Source: Epichloe hybrida (taxonomy: Eukaryota > Ascomycota > Sordariomycetes > Hypocreales > Clavicipitaceae). Taken from it: a stretch of DNA of 64,000 nt. The notes beneath the pieces are model-generated. The model saw only the letters and a list, made by a program, of their open reading frames with translations, searched no databases and was not told the origin of the DNA. Below, piece after piece: positions 26,602 through 40,206 of the stretch (the stretch's first letter is position 1; each line of letters opens with the position of its first letter). The DNA lies in assembly GCA_019022495.1 (NCBI GenBank), contig JAFEKR010000035.1, forward strand, positions 372,001-436,000, in the 5' to 3' direction. Both the position numbers and the translations under genes were made by a program.

Positions 26602-27881
26602 ATGTCACATAGTAAGGCCTTCCCGTGCGAATAGCTCCAGGTTGCTTCCCCCACTCCTCCCCAGTGGTCGTTTGTTGCACAACTTGACTGCTCGAGTTCC
26701 CAATCTCTTCCAACCACCAGCGGATCAAGCATCGAGTGATCAAAACTGACATCGCATTTGCGAATCTAGGCAAGAGAAATACCTCTCGTGCCGTCTTCAC
26801 GTCTCACGAACGGGCTCTCGCCAAGGCCAGTTGGTCTTCGAACTCGGCCCGACTCAACCGCGATTCCTTCCTCCCGTTCGGCTCATGTAGTCTCTGTCTA
26901 GAAATCGCCCGGGACCCGGTCGCCTGTCCTCTGGGAGACATATTCTGCCGCGAATGTGCCCTGGCCAACCTCTTGGCGCAGAAGAAGGAGCAGAAGAGGG
27001 CCGAGAAAGTACGCCGTCATGCGAGCGAGGAGGATGCGAGAGCCAAAAATGCAAAAGATGACGAGGATCAACAGCGAGCCATACGAGACTTCGAATTGAC
27101 CCAATTGGGATTGAATGCTTCTGGCAATAAAGCGGCTTCAAGCCCAGCAGCATCTGAGGCAAAAGAAGCTTCACATGCCGGGGCTAAACGCAAATTCACA
27201 CTCGACAAAGATGAGCTCGCTCGTATAGCTGAAGAGGATAGAGCAAAGGCCAGGAAAGCCATAGACAATGAAGAAGTGAGCCTATGTTTCCCTGCAATAT
27301 TGTACATTACCACCTCGATAACATGACACTGAAATACTCAATCTTGACAGGCAGGCAAACCAACCTTACCATCCTTCTGGACACCATCTCTAACACCAGA
27401 TGTGAGAGACAGCAAAATACAAGCGACCAGCTTGAAAACCAAAACCGTCCCAATCTGTCCATCATCCTCAGAAGACTCGCCACACGCTATATCGATGCAA
27501 ACACTAGTGACCATACGATTTCACGAAGATGCGGACGAGTCAAATAATAGCAAGAGAAGACCTTGCCCGTCATGCCTCAAAACTCTCACCAACGCTTCAA
27601 GCCCAGTTATGACTCAGCAATGTGGTCATGTCATGTGCCTCAGCTGCGTCAAAAGGTTCTTGATACCGTCAAAAGCCAAAGCAATCTCCGGGTCACCCGA
27701 CCCTGAGCCGCCCATCACCTGCTATGTGTGCGATTCCCCCATCTCTGGCAAGTCTGTGACGCAAGGGCCATTGTCGATTGCTTTGCCCGTGGGGTTAGTT
27801 CTTCTCAAGTCAGAAGGCACCGGTTTCTCTGCTCGTGGATCCAATACCGTGGAGAAGTCTGGCGTAGGCTTTCAGTGCTGA
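26602..27881 (+). CDS. NOSIP-type RING/U-box protein
   Basis: Three exons (26602..26611, 26770..27275, 27351..27881) give 348 aa. The first exon is only 10 nt (ATG TCA CAT A) and is inferred because splicing yields MSHSKRNTSRAVFTSHERAL, the conserved N-terminus of the NOSIP family. A first modified RING half (CSLCLEIARDPVACPLGDIF, then CRECALANLLAQKKEQ) begins near residue 43. A charged coiled-coil-like linker and a second half (CPSCLKTL...CGHVMCLSCV...CYVCDSPI) follow. Animal NOSIP is an E3 ubiquitin ligase and spliceosome-associated. The function in fungi is inferred from family only. It converges with the peroxisomal carrier gene, with about 160 nt between the stop codons. Confidence 0.88.
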
Positions 27882-28041
27882 GAGACGTGGATCCATGGCC
27901 ACCATGCTTGAGGTAGCAGATACAAAGCCATAACATAACCTGTCTTAGACGCACTGGTCCGACACGGGTCCTCGGTTGTACACGAGGAGCTCGCTATACA
28001 TGCAAATGGGGAACCACCAGGGATGTATAAATATGGCAAAT

Positions 28042-29037
28042 TTAGTGTTTCCCATGTAGCCTTCTCCGCACGTGTGGCCTTGCGAGGATCCATAAACGAA
28101 TGACAAGGCGATGAAGAAAGCCCTTGGTCACCATGGTCAACCCGTGACTGAGGAAGCCTTTTAGAAGCTCACCCTGAAGCCCATCGTACAAGGCTCGCGG
28201 GCCTTCACTGTTGATTATTCGAATTATGATGCCGAACACTGTCTTATCGAGTGCTTCGATGAGCCAGGTGAGAAGTGATTTGGAAACGTTCTTCTTCTTA
28301 TGCTCGGTGGTCTCACCCTTGTCACCATTGGCTGGCTCGGTCGAGTCGGCGTTGTTTGGCATTTGAAGACGAGTTCGTCCGGTTTGGAAGGGATATGTCA
28401 GAACTGTAGCCGCCGATTTGCTAAACGCTGCCAAGAGGAAAGCAATCCATGCAACGGGAATATCTTCCTCTTCTAGAGCTGGAATGATGCGCCGTGCCAA
28501 GCGGCGGTTGACGAAGAAGGTGATGCTTGGGTTCATGGTTAATATCAGGGTCGCCGAATACCCCGACCAAAGAGCAGAATTGCCGCCCTCCTTCCTGATA
28601 TCTGCCAACGCCTGACTCAGCGACGCCGTATCTGGCTGCATCTGCATGCGTGTGACCACGTTCGAGATGGGAGTAGTGATGGCTCTCGAGCACGCACCAG
28701 CGAGTGCACCCGTAGCCAACTCTCGCAGTACATTGGAGTGCCGAGATTTCTGCCGCAGATAGGTGTAGAATCCGAAAAAGAGGAAGCTGTCGACAACGGA
28801 TTTGCCAACATCGGGCCCGAGACCATTGTAGAGAGCTGCGATGCCCCCATGACGTGAAAAGATGGCCCTCAGACCATCGATGACTCCATCGTAATGTTCT
28901 GCGCTGTTGAGCCGGCGCTGAGCCTTCAGCCGCGTTGTGACGAGATCCAGAGGGAACACCGCTGCTGTTGAAATGGCCGTGCCAATGGAGCCAGACACAG
29001 CATGGCCGAGGGCGTCAAGAGCGGCGTTGGAAGACAT
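28042..29037 (-). CDS. Peroxisomal mitochondrial-carrier-family transporter (ANT1/PMP47 type)
   Basis: Single exon, 331 aa, the usual carrier size. Three repeats of about 100 residues carry the degenerate PxD/ExxT/SxxR signatures: PLDLVTTRLKAQ in repeat 1, PISNVVTRMQMQ in repeat 2 and PFQTGRTRLQM in repeat 3. Six membrane helices are visible. The TTPISNVVTR form of repeat 2 and overall order resemble fungal PMP47/Ant1 peroxisomal carriers, which exchange ATP for AMP to support fatty-acid activation in peroxisomes. A mitochondrial SLC25 member is the alternative. Mature length and the ATG with MSSNAALDALGHAVSG, just before the first helix, support the start. Confidence 0.85.
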   Translation of the reverse strand: MSSNAALDALGHAVSGSIGTAISTAAVFPLDLVTTRLKAQRRLNSAEHYDGVIDGLRAIFSRHGGIAALYNGLGPDVGKSVVDSFLFFGFYTYLRQKSRHSNVLRELATGALAGACSRAITTPISNVVTRMQMQPDTASLSQALADIRKEGGNSALWSGYSATLILTMNPSITFFVNRRLARRIIPALEEEDIPVAWIAFLLAAFSKSAATVLTYPFQTGRTRLQMPNNADSTEPANGDKGETTEHKKKNVSKSLLTWLIEALDKTVFGIIIRIINSEGPRALYDGLQGELLKGFLSHGLTMVTKGFLHRLVIRLWILARPHVRRRLHGKH

Positions 29038-29928
29038 GGCGTCAGTGCGGATTGCCGCAACGTGATTGTATCAGAGGACAAGAGGACGATTGGGTGACTT
29101 ATTGATCGAGTGACGGACCATGAGAGAGAGTTTTCTAAAAGCGATCCAAGTCAATCTTTTTGAACCAAAGTTCTGGTGGGGATGCAATGCGCAAGTGCGA
29201 ATATGACTTTCGAAAAGCGCCCAGCGACAATTGGTGCAAAGGCCGAGGTTGTTCGCAAGCTGACGGCTGACGGCTGACGGGCGGGTTTCAGAAGCTCGTG
29301 GTTAGAGAGAGTGCCGACCGACCTTTGCTACGTCATCAACGCGCACCATGTACCGAGTAGCGCAACAACTCAAAAGTAGCTCTCTCCGCAAGTAAGCCGT
29401 CGACGTGACCAGGGCCGATTTTTTGCCCAAGCTGTAAACAAGTACACTGATTTCTGCGCCGGATAATAGAGGAAAAAACATCATTCAAGACACCGAACAG
29501 ATACGCCGAGTGGTAAAATACTTGATGAATGGCTTCTAGCCATTTTCGCTGTTGCTCCAGCTATTACACGCTATGCTACATTCCCTTGGGGTATCCATCC
29601 TATCAGTGAAAAACAAGTAAACAGAAATCCAAGAGCCTTTCATTACTTCGTAATCTCCAGATGCACAAAACGCCGTATAAACAAGTACCTCAAGTCCAAA
29701 CTCTACCTCTCTAGTCATCCAGCGGAAAGGGCTAAAACCGGCACCAGAGGGAGAAAAAAAAACGACATCCGGCCTCATGTCTTTATAAAGGCGACAAATG
29801 CCGCCCAGAGAGTCAAGATCCGATGTTTGATATGCAGTCCGATACGTCGTTTTATAAAATGCGAGAGCGAGAAGAAGAAACCCACATTGCCGTATCATGT
29901 CATTTTGTAGAGAGCAAGGATGAACATT
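29038..29928. promoter_or_regulatory. Intergenic region between SGF73 3' end and carrier promoter
   Basis: About 890 nt separating two minus-strand genes. It contains a triple 7-nt repeat (CTGACGG, about 29260-29280) and short ORFs with no motif. It should contain the SGF73 terminator and the promoter of the carrier. Confidence 0.5.
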
Positions 29929-31420
<1,492 letters not shown>

Positions 31421-32559
31421 GATATTCGGTGCTTGTGTTGTTCGTTGGAAAATGAATCGCGTTCAGTGATCGCGATCACTCCTGTGTGGCTAGAGAAGAT
31501 TTCTGTGGTGTGTTCGCAGCGAGATGAGATCGAGAATCAAAGTCGAAGGGCGAAAAGCGCATATAATAATGCATAAGTCATGATGTTCTTTGGTCGCATC
31601 GCAGTTGACGTGCATCGCGCGCCGATTCCAGCCCACCAGGATGCGCAACAACGATAATCCGATTCCACCTTTTGCCTGTATCGGGTCCACTCGTCACACC
31701 GGGAAATTATGAGATTAGCAGATTTTGGCCTAACGGAACATAAAGTCGTTCATCGTCTAAGATGCTAATCTCCGTACCAGAACGGCACGAACCATGCCAA
31801 GCACCGATTTATCCACTCCCATTTGACGCAGCCGATGAATAATATTCCAGCAACATTGGCCGTCGGCTTATGCCCTTTACCTTCGTGTGTGGAGGCGCGA
31901 TGTGGAATTCAAACGTTGCTTCAGTCAAATTTTTGTTTCAGCCGCAGCACTACATTGTTGGTTTGAAGTAGTGGATGGTGACGCAGTCTGAGTTCGCGAA
32001 TCCGATTGCCGGAAACACGTCATACAAGAAGACATTCATTCCCACACAAAGTTGCGTACCATCATCACACCGGATCGACAATTATCGTCACACGTTCCGC
32101 TGTCAAACCAAGCATCCTTGCTGCAGCAAAAAGGGCCCAAAGGGCGTTTGTCTGAATCCTTGTTTGAGACGACGCTGATCAGGCAGCCCTGTTCGCCGCG
32201 AGCCATCAGGCCCTGGTCACCGCAGTGAGAAGCAAGGAATGGGTTGTCGCTCCCTTGGCCAATGCTGTTCCGTGGTTGATGGGCCATGTGCCATGATTTT
32301 ACATGCCTCCCCGCCTCCCCCCGATCTGACTGCAGTTACGACGTCAGCGAACCCCGCTGTCGGCCGCACCACGTAACTGATGACAAGGCAACACGTGCTC
32401 CGTGGGCAACCCGTTGTTAACTAGCCGTTTGGCCTTAAATAGACCCTTCTTGGCCACTTGATCTCGTGCGATTTTCATTGTGACAGAACCAAGTCGCCTT
32501 TCCCAAGCACTGCACTGCCCGCTGTGACCTGCTTACCACGACATACCAACCCTAGCGCC
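31421..32559. promoter_or_regulatory. Divergent promoter region, SGF73 and disordered-protein gene
   Basis: A 1.1-kb divergent region without recognised genes. A CGCCTCCCCCC-type pyrimidine stretch occurs near 32305-32322, and TTAAATAG occurs near 32434, about 125 nt before the plus-strand start. Confidence 0.45.
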
Positions 32560-33611
32560 ATGGAAACTATTACAAGCATGGCTCAAACGGCGGCCAAGGC
32601 TGTTTGGGGAAACGGAACAGAGCGGGATGAGCCAATCTCCGGCGTGCAAGGTGACGTGGCCAAGGGCGAGCCGTTCGATGGAGGCAATATCGGTGAGAGA
32701 GCAAGCCCCGAGTCCGCAAAAAAAAAAAAAAACAGGTGTTGAAACCAACGAGCAAGTTGGACTAAACGTGCCTATCTATAGACCCTCTTGGGTCAAATAA
32801 AAGAGACGCCGAGTTCGAGACGGAAACCAGCAATGAGTTGAACAAGAGCAACTCGAGTACCAAGGACCCAGCGATTGGCACCGAAACCAGCAAGGAACTG
32901 AAGAGCAGCTCAACCAGTACCAAAGATCCAGCGACTGGCGCCGAAACCAGCAAGGAACTGAAGAAAAGCAACGGTACCAAGGATCCAGTAGTTGGCACCG
33001 ACGAGCCTGCCCCGGCAGAAACACCACCCTCCCGCGACACGAGCGACAGCAACGCGGTTGAAGCAGGAGAGGACGGCGAGCAAGGCGTCATGGGCGACGG
33101 GCCCAGGCCCTTGGCAGCAGTTGCCAAAGAATGCGGCGGAGATGCCGGCAACATGAAACCGGAGCGCGAGCCCGAGCCCGAGTCCTCCGGGGACGCCGCT
33201 GCCGGAAAGGACGGTGACGGAGAAGGAAAGGGAACCGGTGAATTGTACGTCAAGGCATCAGGTCTTGCCGCAGACGGCGGAGACTTTGATGCGGCCAAGC
33301 CCGGAGCCGGAAGGGAAGCTGATCGTAAGTAACTCGAAGGCCCATTGCCAAACAAGTAAAGGTGCAAAGAAATGCTCGGAAACCGCGCAGTCTCCGCGAG
33401 AAAAAAAAAATCCATGACATTGCCCCGAATGGCTAACAAACATTTCCTCGCAGGCCTCATGGAAGAAAATGGCATCAAGAGGGAAGCGGGAGATGATTCC
33501 AAACCTTCGAAATTGGATTCCATGTCGTCAGGAAGCGGCTCCAAGGATGACAATGAAAAGCCAAGCATGAAAGACCGAATCAAGGACAAGTTGCATCTCC
33601 ACAAGTCCTAA
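32560..33611 (+). CDS. Disordered hydrophilic protein with tandem TKDPA...SKEL repeats
   Basis: Three exons (32560..32692, 32782..33324, 33454..33611) give 277 aa. I do not recognise a characterised domain. The N-terminus has a predicted amphipathic segment and the block EPISGVQGDVAKGEPFDGGN, a pattern I recall from short fungal proteins of unknown role (from memory, unverified). The centre contains three imperfect repeats: TKDPAIGTETSKELK, TKDPATGAETSKELK and TKDPVVGTDE. It is then rich in Gly/Asp/Glu/Pro. The C-terminus is strongly charged (SMKDRIKDKLHLHKS). The composition suggests an intrinsically disordered, possibly stress-related cytosolic protein; this is inference. Intron 1 carries a 15-nt A run. 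All splice junctions are in phase. Confidence 0.75.
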
Positions 33612-34559
33612 GGGGCTGTTTTGATGAAAAGGGGGGATATGAAGTCATGACAGGTTTTTGGTGCCTCGAACGTCGCTTGATTCCACTCGCTCCGTCTGAG
33701 CGAGGATATAGCCATGTATGGATTGATGTCAATGCAACTTAAATGCGGAACGAGCGCTTCTTCTACTAGACCACACATCTGCTTGCACATCGTGTCCATT
33801 CCTCTTACTGGTAGCAAAACATAGTGCTCTGGCGTCTTATTCAATCGGCAGAAATTGAAGCCTATATACAGATTACATTTATACAACACTCTCATGTCAT
33901 CATCGGACCATCATCCATCGCCTGTCTCTTGAAGGCGGGCCGCCAGACAGATGGTTTTTTGTGGGGTGATTCCTTCATATCCGTTTTGCAATGTGACAAG
34001 AGTACATTGATATTTGTCCTGAGCCGTTGTCGTCACGCCGAACACGACTCAATTGTGCCAGTGTCTAGGCTGCCCTGGATAGCTAGGTTTGTCCCGCTCA
34101 AGGCGAAGAACCGGTGTACTTGCGCAAATCAGGCCGAGAGAAGAAACCTCTCGCTACCAGACGGATGAGCCTCACTAGAGGGCATCTGCCTTGGCTACAC
34201 AACTGAGTGATCAAACTAAGCCAGCCATTCATACTCCCTTGACAGGCGGGAAAAGGGTAGGCCCGTTTTGACATCAGTCAGATGAAAGGATACGTTCAGA
34301 TCACGCGCCATTGCCTTGGGAGTGGAAGAATGCATTCGCAGGCTCTCAGGTCGTTGTTTCACGCTCCGCAGTGAGCAACGACGCTTTGGCATTGTTGCCC
34401 AACACGTCCCGATCTCGAGCCATTATGCGCACGATCCTGTTGATATGTTTCAAGCAGCGAGCTTGTATTCTCAAAATGACTGGAGATGTAGTCTAGTTCC
34501 CCAGCCTCTTTGTCGTTCGCATCTTCCGCCTCGCGCGTTGACCCCGATGGTTCGATGGC
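33612..34559. other. Convergent intergenic region
   Basis: About 950 nt between the disordered-protein gene and the 3' end of the RasGEF gene. Several short ORFs exist on both strands, none with a motif or plausible splice partner. Confidence 0.5.
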
Positions 34560-37500
34560 TCATAGAAACCCGGATTCGGCCAACACCCTGCATCAGAGAA
34601 GAAAAAGAGTAAGAAAGTGCCCTTTGCGATCGCCAACTAGGGAGGGGAAAGAGGCTGGTACATGTTCTTGTATGGCATCATACGCCATATGGGGCTGCAG
34701 TATGCCGCATTGCTACGTACCTCACAATCTTTTCGTCTTCTCGTTCCCGCGGTTCTACTAGCAAGCTCTTATCATACATCTCATGCACGTCACCTGCGGC
34801 ATGCATGTTACTCAAGATGTAGTCTTGTAGTTCCGGAACAGGTTGCAGGGAATACCCCACATTTTGATATTGCTGGATGTCGCGGATCACTTCTGCTGTC
34901 TTTGCTCGTTTCGCAAAGTTGATCAGATTTGTCTTCTTAATGATGGAAGGAATGCCATCTTCGATAAAGGTGAGATCGGTGAGGTATACGCCTTCACAGG
35001 GAAGTTAGTTCTCATTTCAATTCCCATCAAATCTGATGATGGATGGATGGACATGGTGTATCCCTACCGAAGAAAGGAATACATGGCGGGTTAGCTGCGT
35101 GGAGCGCCACGCGATACTCGCCAAAATTCTTGGTGCTGGCCATTACCCGACGCATCGCTTCTAGAACCCCCTGTGTTCGTTGAGGCACCTGGTCCCAAGT
35201 GCGCTTCAAACGCGCGATCGGTGCAGTGGCCAAGGCTGAGATGATCGACGTGAGGGTGGAGTAGTTGTTGAGAGTTCGGCATTTCTATGACATTAGAAGT
35301 TAGCTATCGAATGAACCAAACTGAACGCTTGCACATGATGCGGGCGAGCATTATGAGCCAAGCTGGGGATGAACGCACATCTGCAACAGCAACAAAATGC
35401 TTTATCACGACAACTCTCTTCTTCACGTCCATCTGCGCCAAGATCATCTCTGCTACCCAGTTCGTCATTTGATTGGAGTGAAGAATCAGGGCTTTCACGT
35501 TGGGGGCGAGGTCAGGTTCGCCTTCTGCAATCTTCTTCTGCCAGGTCTTGTTCAGGCATTCTGCCGCCTTGATCTTGCCGTATAGCCTCGACTCGATGAT
35601 CGTCAGTTGACGAGCAAATTCTGTTACGTCAATGTCCAAGAACTTCAGTTTCTTCATGTTTTTCGGGACAATAGGTGTCGGCGTGCTTTGGTTCAGCGTT
35701 TGGATCAGACGACGCGCTCCGGCGTCTCTTCCACTTAACCGTTTGTCCAGAACAGCCATTAGAGGACCCGAGCCTGGAGTTTCGGTAGATTTCACACTGT
35801 CCCTCGTAAAGGTGTACACATCACGTATCAATTGCCTCGACTCTTCGTTGTTCTCCTCCATCCAGAAGCTGTCAAACCAGCTCTTCAAGATGTTCACGAC
35901 GCGGAAACGAATCAATTTCTGCTTCCGATCACGCCAGGTCTCAAAATCTGATTGGCTGAGGCCCTCCGGCGGCTGTATGCCAAAGCGCTTAACTAGGAGT
36001 TCAAACAATTCTCGTGCGGAGGTGAAGGATCGGTACGTCAGAAGAAAAGTGTTGTTGAAGCTAGAGTCAAGCCTGTCGTGTCGTGTGAGTTGCTCAACTA
36101 ATGCAAGTAACGAGCCTCCTTTTACCGTAGGCGGCGACGACTTAGTGTCCCATGATACGTCATCTTCGAAGTCCAGGCGTAGGTAGTCGGGAGTATCATC
36201 ATTAGCCTGCAGGCCCGCCTGTGGTGATGGATCTTCTCCAAAAATCTTCTTCACTTTCGAGTAGTCACCTTTTCTGAAGGTACCTGGTGGCGGATCGCCG
36301 TCGTTGAAGGACTGGGTAGTGATTAAGGGAGGTCGACTCGGCGCGGATCTTGGATCCGGCCGCTGATGAGGTCGCTCATATGACAGTGTTTCGCCTCGCT
36401 GTATTGTCCGCGGAGCTGAATCGTCCCGAGGTCGTGATCCAGTATATTGCGACTGCTGTTGTAGTTTGATTTGAACTTGCTCGGAGAGCAGTTGCAAAGA
36501 AAAGCCAATATGGGATGAGTTGGTCTCCAAAGCTCGGGCGCATTGTCTCACGTACTCCAAGCGATTCTCCATAGACTCTCCGCGCACTTCACTCCACTCG
36601 TCCGCCAGTGGGCCAGCAACTGCCTGGCAACCAAGTATAAGATCAGAAATGTTATCGTACAAGCTTTGCTTATTGGTGCCAAAATCAGCAAGCTGGGGAG
36701 TCTGGAAGCTGTTCCCGAGTGAAGAGAGGTCAATCGATTCAATCATGGCAATCCAAGTCTTGAATGTTTCGACCACCTTAGCCCCCGCCAGGCAGACGTT
36801 GTTGCCCATCGCTTCGTGGCGAAGTGATGAGATGATCTTCTCCGGAGTAATTAAGCTCTTGTCCAGTTCTCGTATGCTGGAGACAAGAATGCGTTTCTGC
36901 TCGTCCAGTCGCTCGAGAATTTTGCTGTCTAGTATCGCAGTTGGCTCAACCGAACCTTCTTCGTCCTCGAGGAAGTTTGGCGCAACGGGGTCCCGAGAGT
37001 CCAAACCATTGCTTTGCCAGTTCCCGCCTACTGTGCTGCCAATGACGAACCCAGGAAATAATCGAGGTATTTCTTCACCTCTCTGTTGTCGAGCAACTTC
37101 AACATAACTGAAGACCCCAAGGAGAACACCGTCTGCTTCTTGAAGACACTTTTGGACAGATTCCGCGTTCGGCCAATCAGCGGCAGCGATGTGCGACGAT
37201 ATTACCAGTTTGGAAAATTTGGACATCATGTCCCTAAAATGAGGATACAATGCCTTGTTTGTCGAGATGATGGACGGTTGGCCAGAATGATTATCGGTGG
37301 TACCAGAGCCTGCAGCGAGCAGGAGCCGCAGGTGATCGGATATATCTTCGGCTCTGGCGACGTACTCAGACCGGCTGTTATTCGTAATGGCGTCGCGGTA
37401 GCGATCGATGGCGCGCTTCATGTTGGACACGAGCAGACTCCACGTGAGGGGTGATGTAGAGCCGTTATCGAAAAATGATCGAGAGACCGTGGCCGTGGTT

Positions 37501-38410
37501 GGAAGGTTATATGTAGTGCTAGTAAATGAAGTAGCGGAAGCCATATTGGGGGTTTGGCCGATGGCTTGCTTGCCGTTTGAAAGCTCTTGCGTCCTTTTGT
37601 GGCGAACAGGAGACGCACCGTTTATCGAATCCATGGAGGTAGAAGGAGACAGCACCCCATTGAGGGAGGCTCGACTTCTGCCCTGAAATTTTGTTAAATA
37701 TAGGTACGAAGTATGATGGACTATAATGGCATGACTTGTCGGAATCTTACCACATAGCTGCGCGAGGCAAGCATCAGAGATTCGCCTTCAGCTTCAGAAG
37801 CAGATGTTGCCGAGTCCTCGTCCTCGTCTCGTGTGAGACCGCGGGCCATCATTTCCGGTGGAGGTCTAGTTTTATCTGGGATATTCACATTCGCTCGATC
37901 TCGAGGACCCGTTTCCGTCGAAGAAACGGGCGACTCGAGGGGAAGCTCCATGCTTCGATCACCAGTCATCATGTTGTAATAGAAAAGTCGCCCGTCTGCG
38001 GTAGCCTGGGGGATCCAAAAATCGGCCCTTGACTGACTACTAGTACCAGTGCCCTCCAGAGGTAGAATACCACTGGAACTGGGGCCATCATCCTCAGAGT
38101 CGTCGTCTTGGTCAAAGCTCTCGTCGAATCCGTCCGCATCGTCGACTTCGTCGTCTATTTGGCCGTTGTGTGCATTTTGGCCGTGAACGGGCAGGTCGTC
38201 GGGGCTGGAAACGAGCTGACAATAATTGCTTGGGAACCAACCCCGGACCCCATTGATCACGCCGTCCCACCAGCCGCTTTCTAGTTGCGTAATGACTTGG
38301 ATGATGTCGCCTTCGTGAAAGCTAAGGCTAGTCCTATCATCTGCCTCGTAGTCGTAGAGAGCCCGTACAAACATTGTGCCGGGCGGCGCTGTTCCCACAA
38401 TGCCCTCCAT
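34560..38410 (-). CDS. CDC25: Ras guanine-nucleotide exchange factor (Cdc25 type, SH3-WW-RasGEFN-RasGEF)
   Basis: Five exons (38410..37751, 37682..35379, 35284..35068, 34991..34721, 34587..34560) give 1159 aa. An SH3 domain (ALYDYEADDRTSLSFHEGD, WFPSNYCQ) lies at about residues 14-67. An acidic linker follows, then a WW-like module (FWIPQATADGRLFYYNMMTG). The RasGEF N-motif (GGSLLALVEQLTRHD, TFLLTYRSFTSARELFELL) and the catalytic domain (LDIDVTEFARQLTIIESRLY, MTNWVAEMILAQ, then KCRTLNNYSTLTSIISALAT) follow. The last two exons supply VYLTDLTFIEDGIPSII and the end VLAESGFL. The protein should activate Ras at the plasma membrane and thereby cAMP/PKA and MAPK signalling. The final 28-nt exon is inferred from the conserved LAESGFL end. 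The start is the first ATG before the SH3 domain (MEGIVGTAPPG). Confidence 0.93.
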
Positions 38411-38849
38411 GGCGAATGCGGGGGTACGAGGGGTTTGTGTCGAAGCGCACAATCTCGCACTACAAGCCGATCGCGAGGTTTGCGGGTGGAATGGAGGTAC
38501 AGGTCGTGATGCCGTTGAGGTTGTTCGAGATTGGCGCAATCGGCGGATGCAGTCTAGAAGCGGCGCCGCACATCCACGGTCCGAAGAGGGTATTCAGGCT
38601 GACTACTTTACGCGGCGTCAGAGCCCTCTCAAGACATGGCCAATCCACGAGTCAGCTCTCGTCCCGAGCTGGAGGCGGCAGGTTATGATTCGGGGAAAGC
38701 AAGGGTCATGCCACCTTGAACTTTGTACGTCAGGCAGTGCTGGTTGTCGCAGACTTGTATTCTATGGATGGTCGATTTGGCGTGTCAATACAAGTCTAGC
38801 AAGGATGAAAGTTGTGAGGCCGGCGCGAAGATGGCAGCAGAGGGGTTGC

Positions 38850-39094
38850 CCATCTCCTTAGGCGTCATAAGCCTTGTGGAGTCACGTCAGCTAGGGTCTG
38901 TATCCAATTGGACAGAAGTGGATTAGAGGTACATTCGCTTGTGTATAAATAGGCTAATACCAAATGTACTACTGATTTTGCCTGTACAAAGCAATACACC
39001 ACACTTTCGCGTACTTGCGCGGTCACTGACCTTGTGGCAGGGGGGCAGTGGGGGCCCCACGGATCCATAAGGCTTATGACGCCTAAGGAGATGG
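38850..39094. repeat. Inverted repeat, 31-bp arms, about 183-bp spacer
   Basis: The arm CCATCTCCTTAGGCGTCATA plus AGCCTTGTGGA at 38850-38880 recurs inverted at 39064-39094 with one mismatch. Further outside both arms a GCAGAGGGGT block is also shared, with about 25 extra nt on the right. No flanking target-site duplication or transposase was seen. It could be a decayed MITE or a palindromic rearrangement product. Confidence 0.85.
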
Positions 39095-40175
39095 TCGCCC
39101 ATGAGTACCGCTCCTGGCGCTCCACCCCTCTGCGCCCAGGCCCCAGGCCCCCCAGGATGGGTTAGTGTCAGCTTAGTAGCGGCCAAAGGTCACAAACATT
39201 GGCATAGCTTGTTAATAATTATTGTCATTGTAATTGTTTACCGTGGTTCACGACACAGGACTCATGATCGGGCTGCCGCAATGCGGTTGGCCCACGGCTT
39301 AACAATCACATAGAATACTTCAAGTTACAATTCTGCCTGACCGATGGGGACAGGGGATACAAATTCCATGGCTTCATTTGCAGCAGAAAATCGAAGCGGC
39401 GGATATTTCAGCACCTATACCGAGTACAGCTAACCAATTGCCCATCTTCAATTGTACTAGACAACCGAGTTCAAGTTGACCCATCATCAGCTCGTATATA
39501 ACCTGCTCCTCCGTGCCTTCTAGTCTCTTTTGAATCAACTCTCCCGCGGCGGATAATCAGGTACCGATCGACCAATTTTGCACACTTCTTTCTGGTCTAG
39601 TCTGAATCGGCCGTAAGTGCTTTTGTAAGAGAAGAAGTAAAAACCATGGTAACGGACACGGGCTGAGAGAAAAAGGCTTGGCCGACCTCGAAAAGGGGCG
39701 GCGCGCAGTCAGGGGGGTGCAGCCATGAATCTGGTCAGAAGGGAGAAGAATGGTTGCGTCGTCTATCGGTGCTTGTGCGCACTTTTGTCATCAACAAGCG
39801 GCCAGAAATAAGACAATTACCATGTGGCATGCGTCGTCCAGTGCCGGTACCTAATCAAGCCCTTATTCTCGCAGAGTTGACTTTGGAGCAAGACTGGGCT
39901 GTATCGCGGAGGGATTTGGGGGATGGGAACGTCTCACCGAGTAGAGATACTAGCCGAAAAGCAACTTGCAACTTGCAACCCCGAAATTTCGGGATGCAAC
40001 TCGTCCAGTGGTCGTCTAATGTGTCTCGGCCACAGCCTCGGAATGCAAGCGCTCGGCGATCGAAATGAGGGAGGGAAAACGTGAATTTTGAGCCAGATCC
40101 CGTGTCACGCACGTAAATGTCTGCGACAAACAACCAACCGTACAAGCGCATTGCCGGCACGTCGACGGCGCGTCC

Positions 40176-40206
40176 AACAAGCAACAAGCAACAAGCAACA
40201 AGCAAC
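40176..40206. repeat. Short tandem repeat, about four AGCAACA-type units
   Basis: A direct array of the heptamer CAACAAG in about four units lies in gene-poor DNA. A related GCAACTTGCAACTTGCAAC cluster lies about 220 nt upstream. It looks like a simple slippage product. Confidence 0.7.

Noticed and set aside
32762..33604. A 280-aa minus-strand Ser/Leu-rich ORF
   Set aside because: It is antisense to the spliced disordered-protein gene, whose splice sites and phases agree on the plus strand.
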